DNA from: Amycolatopsis jejuensis
GTDB taxonomy: Bacteria > Actinomycetota > Actinomycetes > Mycobacteriales > Pseudonocardiaceae
Length of the DNA stretch: 64,000 nt
Direction: 5' to 3'
Assembly: GCF_000717335.1 (NCBI RefSeq)
Contig: NZ_JNYZ01000011.1
Coordinates: 186,001-250,000 of the forward strand
Shown: piece after piece, positions 16,576-28,253 of the stretch
Numbering within the stretch: the stretch's first letter is position 1
Layout of the letters: each line of letters opens with the position of its first letter
The notes under the pieces: model-generated
The model's database searches: none
Seen by the model: only the letters and a program-made list of their open reading frames with translations
Told to the model about the DNA's origin: nothing
Position numbers and translations under genes: made by a program

Positions 16576-17934
16576 ACGAGCACCACCACCGCGAAACCCC
16601 CCACCAGCTTCGGTGCCCGCCTCGTCACCCCCCTGGTCGCGAGCGCGGTCCTGAACCCCATCAACTCCACCCTCATCGCCGTCGCGCTGGTCCCCATCGG
16701 ACAGGCCTTCGGCGCCGGACCGGCCCGCACCGCCTGGCTGATCTCCGCCCTGTACCTCGCCACCGCGGTCGGCCAGCCGGTGGTCGGACTCCTGGTGGAC
16801 CGCTACGGCGCCCGCCGCATCCTGCTCGGCGGAGCGACCGTGGTGATCATCGCCGGGGTCGCTGGAATGATCCCGATCTCGATCGAATGGCTCACTGCCG
16901 CCCGCGGCGTCCTCGGCATCGGAACCTGCGCCGGATTCCCCGCCGCGATGGCCGTGCTGCGCAAACGCGCCGACGAACTCGGCCACGGGGTGCCCGCCCG
17001 CGTGCTGTCGATACTCGCGATGTCGGCGCAGACGGTGATGGTGATCGGCCCGACCCTCGGCGGCGTCCTGATCGGCCTCTTCGGCTGGCCCGCGATCTTC
17101 GCCGTGAACCTGCCACTGGCCGGGATTTCCTTGCTGCTGACCCTGCTCTGGGTCCCGAAAGACCCACCGCGCACCACGATCCCGGAGCGGCTCGACCTCG
17201 CCGGGATCGTGCTGTTCTCGGCGTCCCTCCTGGTGTTGCTGTGCTACCTGATGGCACCCGGCATCGGGGACCTCTGGCTGCTGGCCGTCGCCATCGTGCT
17301 CGGCATCGCGTTCACGATGGTCGAGCTGCGTGCCCGGCGCCCCTTCCTCGACCTGCGGATGCTCGCCGCAAACGGCGCAATAATGCGGACGTACCTGCGC
17401 CAAGCGCTGAGTTTCCTCGCGATCTACACGATCATGTTCGGCTACGTGCAATGGCTGGAGGAAGCCCGCGGGTTCGCCGAATCCGCCGCCGGGCTGCTGC
17501 TCCTGCCGATGTCCGCGACCGCGGTCGGGGCCGCAGCGTTGTCCGGGCGACCGACCGGCGTCCGGGCCCGGCTGCTGGTCGTCGGCATTTCCCTCGTGGC
17601 CGGTTCGGTCGCGCTGCTGTTCGTCGACGACAGCACCTGGCTGATCTGGCTGCTGGTGCTCGCCGCGGTCTTCGGCCTGGCGCAAGGCCTCACCAGCGTC
17701 GCCAACCAGACCACGCTGTACCGCGAGGCCCCGGCCGAAACGATCGGGACCGCCAGCGGTCTTTTCCGGACGGCGCAGTACCTCGGCGCGATCATCGCCG
17801 CCACCGTCATCGCCCAGTGCTACGGCGGGCACGCCGACTCCGGCGGCCTGCACCGGCTCGCCGTCGTCCTCATCGTGACCAGTGTCATCCTGCTCGTCGT
17901 CACCGCCGCCGACCGCGGGTTACGCCGCGAATGA
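16576..17934 (+). CDS. MFS transporter (DHA2-like), start codon probably ACG
   Basis: About 452 aa with 12-14 predicted membrane helices and the MFS motif GLLVDRYGARR near residue 77. The frame is open before the first helix, but no ATG, GTG or TTG lies between the marR stop and the conserved N-terminus. GAGGAG (16565-16570) sits 5 nt before ACG (16576-16578), which is followed by SerThrThr as in relatives, so ACG, or a CTG overlapping the marR stop, is the likely start. Linked to marR, it is probably an exporter of a small toxic compound or antibiotic. Confidence 0.8.
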   Translation, partial: TSTTTAKPPTSFGARLVTPLVASAVLNPINSTLIAVALVPIGQAFGAGPARTAWLISALYLATAVGQPVVGLLVDRYGARRILLGGATVVIIAGVAGMIPISIEWLTAARGVLGIGTCAGFPAAMAVLRKRADELGHGVPARVLSILAMSAQTVMVIGPTLGGVLIGLFGWPAIFAVNLPLAGISLLLTLLWVPKDPPRTTIPERLDLAGIVLFSASLLVLLCYLMAPGIGDLWLLAVAIVLGIAFTMVELRARRPFLDLRMLAANGAIMRTYLRQALSFLAIYTIMFGYVQWLEEARGFAESAAGLLLLPMSATAVGAAALSGRPTGVRARLLVVGISLVAGSVALLFVDDSTWLIWLLVLAAVFGLAQGLTSVANQTTLYREAPAETIGTASGLFRTAQYLGAIIAATVIAQCYGGHADSGGLHRLAVVLIVTSVILLVVTAADRGLRRE

Positions 17935-17980
17935 CCACCCCAGAGTTGGGTTCGCGGCCGGAAAGGCGGACGATGAGGCC

Positions 17981-20293
<2,313 letters not shown>

Positions 20294-20313
20294 TTCTGGG
20301 CACCACTTGCCCC

Positions 20314-20368
20314 GTCCGTGAAGGGAACCATCACGGAATCAGATTCCCTCATGGTTCCCTTCACGGAC
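20314..20368. repeat. 55-bp palindromic repeat, copy 2
   Basis: It is nearly identical to copy 1, including the same two unpaired arm positions. It lies between the oxidoreductase stop and a broken regulator, exactly where the regulator's C-terminal helix-turn-helix should continue. Confidence 0.85.
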
Positions 20369-21826
20369 TTTCCGCGGCCTTCCTTCGCCGCCGTGGATTT
20401 GTTACCGCCATGCTGATCCAGCACCGCCGCGATCACGGAGGCTTCGGCTTGTTCGAGCGGCGTGAGCACGCGGCGGCTGTGCGCATGCCGGACCTCGGCG
20501 GGCAGATCGGCAAGCGTGACGATGTCTCCGGCCGGTTCGCGCGCGGCGTCGCGGATCACGCGGACCAGCTCGGCGAGGTTGCCCGGCCAGCGGTGTTTCC
20601 GTAGCGCACCAAGGGCATCGGGCGCGAACGTCAGCGACGGCCGATGCCGTCGAAGCTCGGCGCGGGCCAGCGAGACCACCACGTCGGGATCGCGGCGCAA
20701 CGGAGGCAGCGGCAGCGTGCTCGCGGCGAGCGCGTCGATCAGAAGCATCGCCGACGCGCCCGGACTGGAGTCGGTCGTGACCGTGAGCCCGAGCCGGGAG
20801 CACCGGCTCAACGTGGCGGCCACCGCCCGCGCACCGGCGGTGTCGAGTAGTTCGATATGCCGGACGAGGACCGGGCGGGCGACCTCGCCACGCAGCGAGG
20901 CCGACCACGCCGACGGGTCCAGTGCGTAGGTCGCCGCGTCGAGGACGAGCGGATCGTCGCCGAGTGCGCGCTGCAGCAAGGTCGCCTTTCCAGTACCTCG
21001 TTCGCCGATCACGGCGACTGGGGTGGCGGCGAGCAACGCGGTGGCGCGGTCGGCGAGGGCCTGCCGGTCATGGAAATCGGCCGCGGCAGGCCGTCGGACC
21101 ATGGGCTCCCCGGCGGTGACGACCGCCCCGGTGAGGGTGGATCCGTCGTGGAGGAGCCGGACGTTCGCGTTCAGTTCCGCAGGCAGCTCCAGGAATCGGC
21201 CGTGCCCCGCGCGGATCTCGTCCCAGAGGGCGGGCCGGTCGAGACCGAGGTCCGCGCCCGCCGGGTTCGTGAGGATGAGCCCGTCGCCGACGACCGCGAC
21301 GGCCCCGCGATGCTGCTCGTCGAGGAATGCCGACAGCAACCGCCGTTCCCGCGCGGTCGCCCGTTCGTACAGCGCCGCCTGGATTTCCTCGACGAGCTTG
21401 CGCACCACGACGGCGAGCAGCGAGTCGGTCTCCGCCGCCCGGCAGGTCACGTTGACCGCGCCCACCGTGCGGCGGGTGATCGGATGAGCCCGTTGGTGCC
21501 GACGAACTCCTCGCCGAAGTTGAAGCCCTCCACCACCGACAGGTCGTCGAGGGTGTCCCGCAGCATCGGCTCGGACACCCAGCGCCAGATCACGCTGCCG
21601 CCCGCGTCCGCGAGCGCCAGGCACGAGCTGTCGCCGACCAGCAGCTCGGCCATCCCGGACAGGACGGGCACCGCGACCCGGGAGAACTGCGTGTCCAGCT
21701 CGGTCTCGTGGAAGGCGACGTCGACGTACTCCGGGTCGACGCCGCCACGAGGTGAGGACCTCCTCGCGCAGGTCGCTCGGCTCGGCGCCGGACTGGAACT
21801 GTTCCCACGGATCGCCGGCAGTCCCC
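20369..21826 (-). pseudogene. GAF/AAA-type Fis-family transcriptional activator, multiply broken
   Basis: Homology to actinobacterial AcoR-like activators is spread over three frame-shifted blocks. WEQFQSGAEPSDLREEVLTSWRR is followed out of frame by VDPEYVDVAFHETELDTQFS...EEFVGTNGL, a GAF region. About 40 expected residues are then missing before RRTVGAVNVTCRAA in another frame. The AAA-like remainder is long and open but ends at GGNKSTAAKE, midway in the Fis-type HTH, where the 55-bp palindrome begins. Without its DNA-binding helix the product cannot work normally. It probably once controlled the adjacent monooxygenase or another catabolic gene (inference). Confidence 0.8.
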
Positions 21827-21846
21827 AGTCTTCCCGACGGCCGCGC

Positions 21847-23019
21847 TCAGCGGGAGCTGGCTTTCTCCTCCTCGTAACGCTGGGTCATCGTCGCGACGGC
21901 GTCGAGCTGGCTCTGCGCGTGCGCCGGACGGGACTGCCGCGCCCGGTCCTTCGCCGCGACAGTGCTGTCGGCCTGCCCTTGGAACTGCGGGAAAACCCAT
22001 TGCGACAGCAGCTCGTACGAGCGTTTCGTCGCCTCGGGATTGGCCCATTCGTGGCCGAGTAAGAGGAAGGAACCGAAGCCGCCCGACTGGTCGACGAGGC
22101 GCTGGACCTGCGCCCGCGCGTCCTCGACCGTGCCGATGGCGCCGATCCCGGCCTCGTTGATGAAGTCGATCATGCCCTTCACGTCGGCGCTGTCGCATAC
22201 CGCCATCTGGGGGAACGCGGCGACCTTCTGGAAGTACGTGAACCAGTGCTCAATGCCGTATTCGACGTCGCGGTACGCCTGTTCCTTGGTCTCTGCGACA
22301 TGCATCAGCCCGACCAGCCGCCATTTGCTGCGGTCCGGCACCGGCTGCCCGTAGTGCTGCGCGCGTTCCTCGACGACGTTCCAGTGGTGTGCAAGCGCGT
22401 CGAACCCGTCCTGAGTCAGCGTCGCGCCGATCGACAGCAGTCCGACGCCGTGCTGACCGGCCATCCGCGGTCCGGTGGGCGACGCCACGGCCGCCACGGC
22501 CACGTCGAAGCACGGATCGGTGTACGGGCGCAGCTGCAGCTGGGCGTCGACGAGGTGGTGCGTCTTCGTCTGCCGGGTGACGGACTCGCCGCGCAGCAGC
22601 CGCATGATGATGTCGAGGTTTTCTTCCAGCAGCTCACGGGTGTCGGTGGGGCTCAGCCCGATCATCGACGAGTCGGTGGGCAGCGAACCCGGCCCGCACC
22701 CCAGCATCGCGCGGCCGCGGGTGAGGTGGTCCAGCATCACCATCCGGTCGGCCACCCACAGCGGGTTGTGGTACGCGATCGACGTGACGCCGGTACCCAG
22801 CTTGATCTGCCGGGTGCGCTCGGCCGCCGCGGCGATGAAGATCTCCGGCGAGGCGATGATCTCGGACCCGGCGGAGTGGTGCTCCCCGAGCCACGCTTCG
22901 TCGTACCCCAGCCGGTCGAGATGCTCGATCAGCTCGAGGTCACGCTGCAGGGCCAGCGCCGGATTCTGCCCTGGCTTGTGGAAGGGCGCCAGGAAGGCGC
23001 CGAAACGCAGACGGCTCAC
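21847..23019 (-). CDS. LLM-class flavin-dependent monooxygenase
   Basis: A 390-aa bacterial-luciferase-like protein. The TIM-barrel family is recognised by RFGAFLAPFHKPGQNP, YDEAWLGEHHSAG (about 39-51), AYHNPLWVADRMVMLDHLTRGR and the FMN-phosphate region around PTGPRMAGQHG. These enzymes use reduced FMN and O2 to oxygenate aliphatic or terpene-like substrates; the N-terminal pattern resembles limonene monooxygenase relatives, but the substrate cannot be assigned. It is followed on the same strand by the broken Fis-family activator gene. Confidence 0.88.
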   Translation of the reverse strand: MSRLRFGAFLAPFHKPGQNPALALQRDLELIEHLDRLGYDEAWLGEHHSAGSEIIASPEIFIAAAAERTRQIKLGTGVTSIAYHNPLWVADRMVMLDHLTRGRAMLGCGPGSLPTDSSMIGLSPTDTRELLEENLDIIMRLLRGESVTRQTKTHHLVDAQLQLRPYTDPCFDVAVAAVASPTGPRMAGQHGVGLLSIGATLTQDGFDALAHHWNVVEERAQHYGQPVPDRSKWRLVGLMHVAETKEQAYRDVEYGIEHWFTYFQKVAAFPQMAVCDSADVKGMIDFINEAGIGAIGTVEDARAQVQRLVDQSGGFGSFLLLGHEWANPEATKRSYELLSQWVFPQFQGQADSTVAAKDRARQSRPAHAQSQLDAVATMTQRYEEEKASSR

Positions 23020-23142
23020 AGCAACTCCAACGATCGCGGGTCGGCGGCCGGGACCGGCCGCACTGCCTGGTCAGGACCCAGTATGGCCGCCGTCGCCCGA
23101 GCCGGGGTGTGCGGAAAATGAACACCCCCGGATGGCCGTCAC

Positions 23143-24543
23143 TCAGTCGACGCAGTTGTCGCCCGCCGAGGTCACCGGCTGGTCGGCGCGCAGCACGGTC
23201 CCGGCCGCCGAGCCGCCGCCGGACACCCCGGGTCCGGCGTAGACCTTGCCGAGCACCACCTGGATGTGCCCGGCGGGAACGTCTGCGGACTCCACAGTGG
23301 ACAGTCCGCCCAGCTCCTTCGCCACCGCGGCGCCTTCCGCGGCCAGCGCGGCCGGGTACCGCACCACCGAGGTCCGCTGCGGGGCTGCATTGCCGGTGGC
23401 ACCCGGGGTGAACCCCTTGCCCTTCAACGTGTCCGCCACCCGGGACGCGAGCCCGGAAACGCCACCCGCGTTCGAGACGTCCACTGTGGCCTTCCCGGCG
23501 GCTTTCGCGGGCGCGCCGATCAGCTCGGCGGCGAAAGCCTTGACCTGCGCGGGATCCACGCGTACCGCGGTCTTGCGGCGGTCGGCCGGGTCGTAGCGAT
23601 AGTCCGGGTCCAGCACCGGGATCGTGGCGAACTCGATCCCGCCGCCGGACACTCCACGCATCCGCCCGACGAAGTCGAGCAGGTCCCACGACTGGTCCAG
23701 GACCACGGATTTCTTCACCGCCGCAATGAGATCGCTCAGCTTGCCCGGGTCGGCGAGCGTACCCGCGGACAGCACCTGGTGCGCCAGCGCGGCGAGGAAG
23801 ACCTGCTGGCGGCGCACCCGGTCGAGGTCGCTGCGGGGCAGGTTCTTGCGCTGCCGGACGAACGCGAGCGCGTCGCCGCCGGAGATCTTCTGTTTCCCGG
23901 CCTCGAAGTCCGCGCCGGAATCCGGGTCGCTCGTGGCGTGGTTCAAGCACACCTCGACGCCGCCGACGGCCTTGCTGATCTCGTAGAAGCTCAGCAGGTT
24001 CACCTCGGCGTAGTGATCGATGGTGACGCCGGTGAGGTCCTCGACCGCCTGCCGGGTCGCGCGCCGTCCGGCGGTCAGCGAGTCCTGTTCGATCTTGTTC
24101 TTGCCGGTCTCGCCACTCGTACGCAGCTTCTGCGCCTCCGCCGCTTTCGCCTGCCCGAACGCGGCGTTGATCTTGGTCTTCCCGCCCGGCAGGGACACAT
24201 ACGCGTCACGCGGGACGGAAAACCCCTTCACCTCCTGCTGCCCGTTCGGAATCCGCAGCACGATCAGCGTGTCGGTGAGGTCGTCGCCGTTGGCTCCCGC
24301 CCGCAGTTCGTCGAGCACGTCCTGGGGCAGCGGATTGCCTTGCGCATCGGTGCGGGAGTCGCGGCCGACGAGCAGGATGTCGACCGCGCCGTCGGCCGGT
24401 TGTTCGCCCGGACCGGAGCCGGCCCCGATCACGTTGCTGCGCGTGACGTCGTCGAGCGCGCTCAGCGTCGAGTACCCGTAAGCCGTTCCGGCGAACACGA
24501 CCAGCGCGAGCGCGGCCACGACGACTTTCCCTGCAATCCGCAC
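23143..24543 (-). CDS. LytR-CpsA-Psr (LCP) family protein with LytR_C domain
   Basis: A 466-aa membrane-anchored protein. One N-terminal helix (about 5-24) leaves the rest outside. The LCP domain (about 55-270) contains DILLVGRDSR, DTLIVLRI, SVPRDAYVSLPG, KINAAFGQ and the Arg-rich RQRKNLPRSDLDRVRRQQ that binds the polyprenyl-pyrophosphate substrate in the family. A LytR_C domain (about 352-440, VDVSNAGGVSGLASRVADTLKGKGF) follows. LCP proteins attach glycopolymers, such as arabinogalactan in mycolate-type walls, to peptidoglycan. It is a single-gene unit with a Cys in the terminal CVD. Confidence 0.92.
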   Translation of the reverse strand: MRIAGKVVVAALALVVFAGTAYGYSTLSALDDVTRSNVIGAGSGPGEQPADGAVDILLVGRDSRTDAQGNPLPQDVLDELRAGANGDDLTDTLIVLRIPNGQQEVKGFSVPRDAYVSLPGGKTKINAAFGQAKAAEAQKLRTSGETGKNKIEQDSLTAGRRATRQAVEDLTGVTIDHYAEVNLLSFYEISKAVGGVEVCLNHATSDPDSGADFEAGKQKISGGDALAFVRQRKNLPRSDLDRVRRQQVFLAALAHQVLSAGTLADPGKLSDLIAAVKKSVVLDQSWDLLDFVGRMRGVSGGGIEFATIPVLDPDYRYDPADRRKTAVRVDPAQVKAFAAELIGAPAKAAGKATVDVSNAGGVSGLASRVADTLKGKGFTPGATGNAAPQRTSVVRYPAALAAEGAAVAKELGGLSTVESADVPAGHIQVVLGKVYAGPGVSGGGSAAGTVLRADQPVTSAGDNCVD

Positions 24544-24599
24544 GCCCCTCTGGACGTCCGGGCACCCCGGCCTGCTGCACGAGTGGTCCAGATCACAGT

Positions 24600-25343
24600 T
24601 CAGCGGAGGTAGGACGCGCCGTTCACGTCGAGGATCGCGCCGGACGTCCAGGTCGCCTCCGCCGAAGCCAGGAACACCACGGCCTCGGCGATTTCCTCCG
24701 GCTCGGCGACCCGGCCGAACGGGCTCTGCCGCCGGACCTCGTCGGTGACCCGGCCTGCCACGCGCTCGGTGGCGGTGAACCCCGGCGCGACCGAGGTGAC
24801 CGAGATGCCGTGCGGCGCCAGTTCGACCGCGAGCGACTGGCCGAGCGCGTGGAGCGCGGCCTTGCTAGCGCCGTACGCCGGGTACTCGGGCTCGCCGCGA
24901 AACGCCCCGCGCGACCCGACGTTCACGATCCGGCCGGGCGCGCCGCGGGCGATGAGGTGGCGGGCGACATGGAAGGCGACGTTGGCCGCGCCGAGGAGGT
25001 TCACGTCGAGCGTGCGCCGCCACACCTGCTGCCAGTCCGCATAGGACACTTCGGCCAGCGGCGTCCGCGTTTCCGGCGTGGTGCCGATCGCGGCGTTGTT
25101 CACCAGCACGTCGACACCGCCGAGCTGCTCCTCGGCGACGTCGGCAATCCATTGCGCCGCTTCGGGGTTGCCGAGATCGCCGGACACGAGCACGTGCCCC
25201 GACCCGGGCAGCGCCTCCAGCGTCTCGCGCGCCGCCTCGCGGTTGGATCCACAGTGGACGGCGATCCGGTCACCCCGGGTGGCGAAGGCGACCGCGATGG
25301 CGCGGCCGATCCCGCGCGAGGCACCCGTGACGAGGACGTTCAT
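24600..25343 (-). CDS. SDR-family oxidoreductase
   Basis: A 247-aa classical SDR with the NAD(P)-binding TGASRGIG (6-13), VLVNNAAIG, and the catalytic YGASK within EPEYPAYGASKAALHALG. The C-terminal ILDVNGASYLR matches the dimer-interface tail of FabG-like enzymes. The start ATG (25341-25343) overlaps the stop of the VOC gene by 4 bp, so the two are translationally coupled. The pair lies divergent to a GntR regulator and is probably a small catabolic module. Confidence 0.9.
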   Translation of the reverse strand: MNVLVTGASRGIGRAIAVAFATRGDRIAVHCGSNREAARETLEALPGSGHVLVSGDLGNPEAAQWIADVAEEQLGGVDVLVNNAAIGTTPETRTPLAEVSYADWQQVWRRTLDVNLLGAANVAFHVARHLIARGAPGRIVNVGSRGAFRGEPEYPAYGASKAALHALGQSLAVELAPHGISVTSVAPGFTATERVAGRVTDEVRRQSPFGRVAEPEEIAEAVVFLASAEATWTSGAILDVNGASYLR

Positions 25344-25762
25344 TTCGCGAACAACTGCGTCTCGTCGCGAAATGCCTTGAACTCCAGCGCATTCCCGGCC
25401 GGATCGTGCAGGAACATGGTCCACTGCTCCCCCGGCTCACCGGGGAACCGCCGGTAGGGCTCGATGACGAACTCCGTGCCTGCGGCGCGCAGCCGCCCGG
25501 CCAGCTCGTGGAACCCGTCGACGTCGAGGACCAGCCCGAAATGCGGCACCGGCACGTCGTGCCCGTCGACCGGGTTGCGGCCCGCCTCCGCGCGAGCACC
25601 CGCGACGACGTGCGTGACGACCTGGTGACCGTGGAAGTCCCAATCGACCCACGCGTCCGCCGACCGCCCTTCCGGCAGGCCGAGCACGCCGCCGTAGAAC
25701 GCACGGGCGCGGGACAGATCGTCGACCGGAATCGCCAGGTGGAAGGCAGGCCGGACAGCCAT
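25340..25762 (-). CDS. VOC-family (glyoxalase-like) protein
   Basis: A 140-aa vicinal-oxygen-chelate protein with paired beta-alpha-beta-beta-beta modules: FHLAIPVDDLSRARAFYGGVLGLPEG and later HFGLVLDVDGF...TMFLHDPAGNALEFKAF. Metal ligands are expected at His10 or nearby and the final Glu. Family roles include dioxygenase, isomerase and resistance functions. I choose ATG 25762, since AGGAG lies 5 nt upstream. It is the first gene of the SDR pair and is divergent from gntR. Confidence 0.85.
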   Translation of the reverse strand: MAVRPAFHLAIPVDDLSRARAFYGGVLGLPEGRSADAWVDWDFHGHQVVTHVVAGARAEAGRNPVDGHDVPVPHFGLVLDVDGFHELAGRLRAAGTEFVIEPYRRFPGEPGEQWTMFLHDPAGNALEFKAFRDETQLFAK

Positions 25763-25797
25763 GGACACTCCTGCAGCTCGGGGACCGGAAACCCCAC

Positions 25798-25825
25798 GTT
25801 GACTGCCCGATGTCCAAATGTCAAC
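25798..25825. promoter_or_regulatory. candidate GntR operator
   Basis: GTTGAC (25798-25803) and GTCAAC (25820-25825) form an inverted repeat with 16 bp between them, centred in the divergent promoter region of the VOC and gntR genes. The arms are short, so this is only a candidate. Confidence 0.35.
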
Positions 25826-25833
25826 ATTAGCCG

Positions 25834-26505
25834 GTGGAAGTCACCCCGCTGAGGAAGGCGGCCCGCCGCGGGCTCGCCGACGAGGCCGCGGACCGAGTAC
25901 GCGACGCGATCTTCGCCGGCCACTTCCGGCCCGGCGCGCCGCTGCGCGAGGTCGAACTGGCGGCGTCGCTCGAGGTCAGCCGCGGCTCGGTACGCGAGGG
26001 CCTGGCCGTGCTCGCCCGAGAAGGCCTCATCCGAGGCGGCTGGCACCGGCCGACCACGGTGGTCGACGTGACAGCCGAGGACGTCGACGAGGTCTACTCC
26101 GTCCGCGCCGCCCTGGACCGCCTCGCCGCGATCACCGCGCGCACCACCGCAACACAAGTGGATCTGGACGAGCTCGACGCGTTGGTCGCCGACCTGGCCA
26201 CCGCGGTCCTCGAGAACGCGGACGGCCCCCGACTGCTGGCGTTGGACATCGCATTCCACGACCGCGTGTACGCCGCGGCGGGCAACGGCCGCCTGACCGA
26301 AGCGTGGCATGCCGTGCGGTCACAAGTGTTCCTGTTCCAACTGCAACGGGTTTCACTCGGCCACGAGCACTACCGCGCCCGAGTGGTTGCCGAACACCGG
26401 GAACTCGCCGAGCTGATCCGGGCAGGCGACCGCGACCGGCTGGGCCGGGTAGCGGAGGAACACGTCCACACAGCCCGGGAAAGCCTGCTCACCGAACTAC
26501 GCTGA
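25834..26505 (+). CDS. GntR-family regulator (FadR/FCD subfamily)
   Basis: A 223-aa protein with an N-terminal winged HTH (ADRVRDAIFAGHFRPGAPLREVELAASLEVSRGSVREGLAVLAREGLI, about 19-64) and a helical FCD ligand domain whose metal ligands are suggested by DIAFHDRVY, VAEHRELAELI and EEHVHTA. FCD regulators commonly sense carboxylic acids. It probably represses the divergent VOC-SDR genes. Its 3' end overlaps the convergent MFS gene by 17 bp. Confidence 0.88.
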   Translation: MEVTPLRKAARRGLADEAADRVRDAIFAGHFRPGAPLREVELAASLEVSRGSVREGLAVLAREGLIRGGWHRPTTVVDVTAEDVDEVYSVRAALDRLAAITARTTATQVDLDELDALVADLATAVLENADGPRLLALDIAFHDRVYAAAGNGRLTEAWHAVRSQVFLFQLQRVSLGHEHYRARVVAEHRELAELIRAGDRDRLGRVAEEHVHTARESLLTELR

Positions 26506-27709
26506 CCGCCAACGCAGCCTCGATCCGCCGGTTGCTCGTCATGCTCATCGTCACCACGGTCATCAGCACCAGCACCACCGACGCCGCCACATACGGCACC
26601 CGCACGCCCGCCGTAGCGGCCAGCCAACCCCCCAATGCGGCGCCCACCGGGGAGGCCGACGCGCTGACCAGGCGGGACGCCGCGACCACCCGGCCAAGCA
26701 AGCGCGCGGGTACCACGACCTGCCGCAGCGAGCTGCCCAGCACCATCGTCATCGCCATACCGCAGCCGCACACCGCGAACATCGCGCCGGCGAACCACGG
26801 GTCGCGGGCGAGGCCGAACGCCAGCACTGCGCCGCCCTCCACCACTGCGGTCACGGTGAGCGCGGTGCCCGTGCCCAGCCAGTCCTCCACCGGCCCGACC
26901 AGCACCATCGCGCCGGCCAAACCGCCGACGGCTTCCGCGGCCAGCAGGAATCCGTACCCGGCGGGCGCCAACGCCAGGGCGTCGTGGGCGAACACCACCA
27001 GCACCGCCCCGCACGCACCGTACGCCAGATTGCCCACCGCGGGCCGCAATGCCAGGCCGAGCAGCAGCCGATCCCTTACCACGTAAGCGAAACCCTCCTT
27101 CGCGTCGGCCCACACCGAGCGACCCGGTTCGCGCGCGGGCACCGGTGCATGCGGCAACGTCCGGATCAACACGGCACTGGCGACGTACGTCAGGGCGTTC
27201 ACGCCGAACGGAAGCGTCCGCCCCAGCGAAAAAAGGAAGCTGCCGACCGGCGGTCCGGCGAAGTGGCCTGCCGCGGTCGAGGCCCCGCGCAGGTACCCGT
27301 TGGCGCGGCGGAGCAAGGTCTGGTCGCGAGTCAGGAGGTCCGGCAGGTACGCCTGCGCGGCGGTGTCGAAGAACAGCTGCCCGGTGCCGAGCAGGAACGC
27401 GACCACGAGCAGGACCGGAATACTGAGCCAGCCCAACGCACCCGCAGCCACCGTGAGGACCAGCAGCGCCGCCCGTATGATGTCGGCGGTCCACATCGTG
27501 CGGCGCCGGTCCCACCGGTCCACGAGGGCTCCGGCGAACAACCCGGCCAGCGGGAACGGCGCGAGCATCGCCACGGTGACCATGCTGACCACCATCGGGT
27601 CGCGATCCAGCAGCAAGGCCAGCAACGGCAACGCCGCCTGGTACGCACCATCACCGAGGGAGCTGATCGTGGCGGCTGACCACAAGCGACGGAACGCGCG
27701 TGGCATCAT
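26489..27709 (-). CDS. MFS transporter (MefA/enterobactin-exporter-like)
   Basis: A 406-aa permease with about 12 membrane helices. Features include LGDGAYQAALPLLAL in helix 1 and the cytoplasmic ALVDRWDRRRTMW motif near residue 60. The start ATG at 27709 overlaps the stop of the upstream ArsR-like gene (ATGA), so the two form a coupled operon. A regulator-exporter pair suggests efflux of a metabolite or drug. It converges with gntR, overlapping 17 bp. Confidence 0.85.
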   Translation of the reverse strand: MMPRAFRRLWSAATISSLGDGAYQAALPLLALLLDRDPMVVSMVTVAMLAPFPLAGLFAGALVDRWDRRRTMWTADIIRAALLVLTVAAGALGWLSIPVLLVVAFLLGTGQLFFDTAAQAYLPDLLTRDQTLLRRANGYLRGASTAAGHFAGPPVGSFLFSLGRTLPFGVNALTYVASAVLIRTLPHAPVPAREPGRSVWADAKEGFAYVVRDRLLLGLALRPAVGNLAYGACGAVLVVFAHDALALAPAGYGFLLAAEAVGGLAGAMVLVGPVEDWLGTGTALTVTAVVEGGAVLAFGLARDPWFAGAMFAVCGCGMAMTMVLGSSLRQVVVPARLLGRVVAASRLVSASASPVGAALGGWLAATAGVRVPYVAASVVLVLMTVVTMSMTSNRRIEAALAVSVVR

Positions 27710-28248
27710 CTGGCGGCTCCGGGCCCCGGCCGGAAGAACGCGACCGCGACGGTGGCCGCCGGGGCATCGGCGTCCCGCGCGTCCCGCAGCTCGTCGAGCA
27801 GTTCGCCCAGCCGGCGCTCGAACTCCGCGAACTGCGCGTCGGCCAGCCGGGTGTGCTGCATCCGGACGTACCGCGGCGCGTCGTCGGGCGCGGTCGCAAG
27901 ATCGGCGACTGCGTGCTGCAACAGCACATCCCGCTCTCCCCCGACCGGCTCGGGCAGGTCGATCCGCCGCGCGACGTGCGCGTAGTACCGCTCGATCACC
28001 CCGCGCACCTGCCGCGTGCGCACCACGTGCACGAGCCCGGCCCGCTCCAGCACCCGCACGTGGTAGCTCGAACTGCCTTTCGCCAGGTCGAGCCGGTCGG
28101 CGATCTGCGTGATCGTCGCGGGCCCGTCGCGCAGCACGGCCAGCACCCGGTGCCGGACGAGGTTGTTGACCGCACGCAGCTGCTCGGTGGTGCGGATGTG
28201 GACGGCTTCCTCCGGCGGGACATAGCCCGCGTCGTCTTCCCCAGTCAC
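27706..28248 (-). CDS. ArsR-like winged-helix regulator
   Basis: A protein of about 180 aa with an HTH_20-type winged helix: VRHRVLAVLRDGPATITQIADRLDLAKGSSSYHVRVLERAGLV, then a helical C-terminal half. I prefer the GTG at 28246-28248 because the upstream GTG at 28287 would place a perfect 24-bp operator-like palindrome inside the coding sequence; no good Shine-Dalgarno marks either start. It is coupled to the MFS gene and probably represses both. Confidence 0.8.
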   Translation of the reverse strand: MTGEDDAGYVPPEEAVHIRTTEQLRAVNNLVRHRVLAVLRDGPATITQIADRLDLAKGSSSYHVRVLERAGLVHVVRTRQVRGVIERYYAHVARRIDLPEPVGGERDVLLQHAVADLATAPDDAPRYVRMQHTRLADAQFAEFERRLGELLDELRDARDADAPAATVAVAFFRPGPGAAR

Positions 28249-28253
28249 GCTCC

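Noticed and set aside
21672..22198. Separate small protein before the flavin monooxygenase end
   Set aside because: The frame mixes antisense of the monooxygenase gene with out-of-frame parts of the broken activator.
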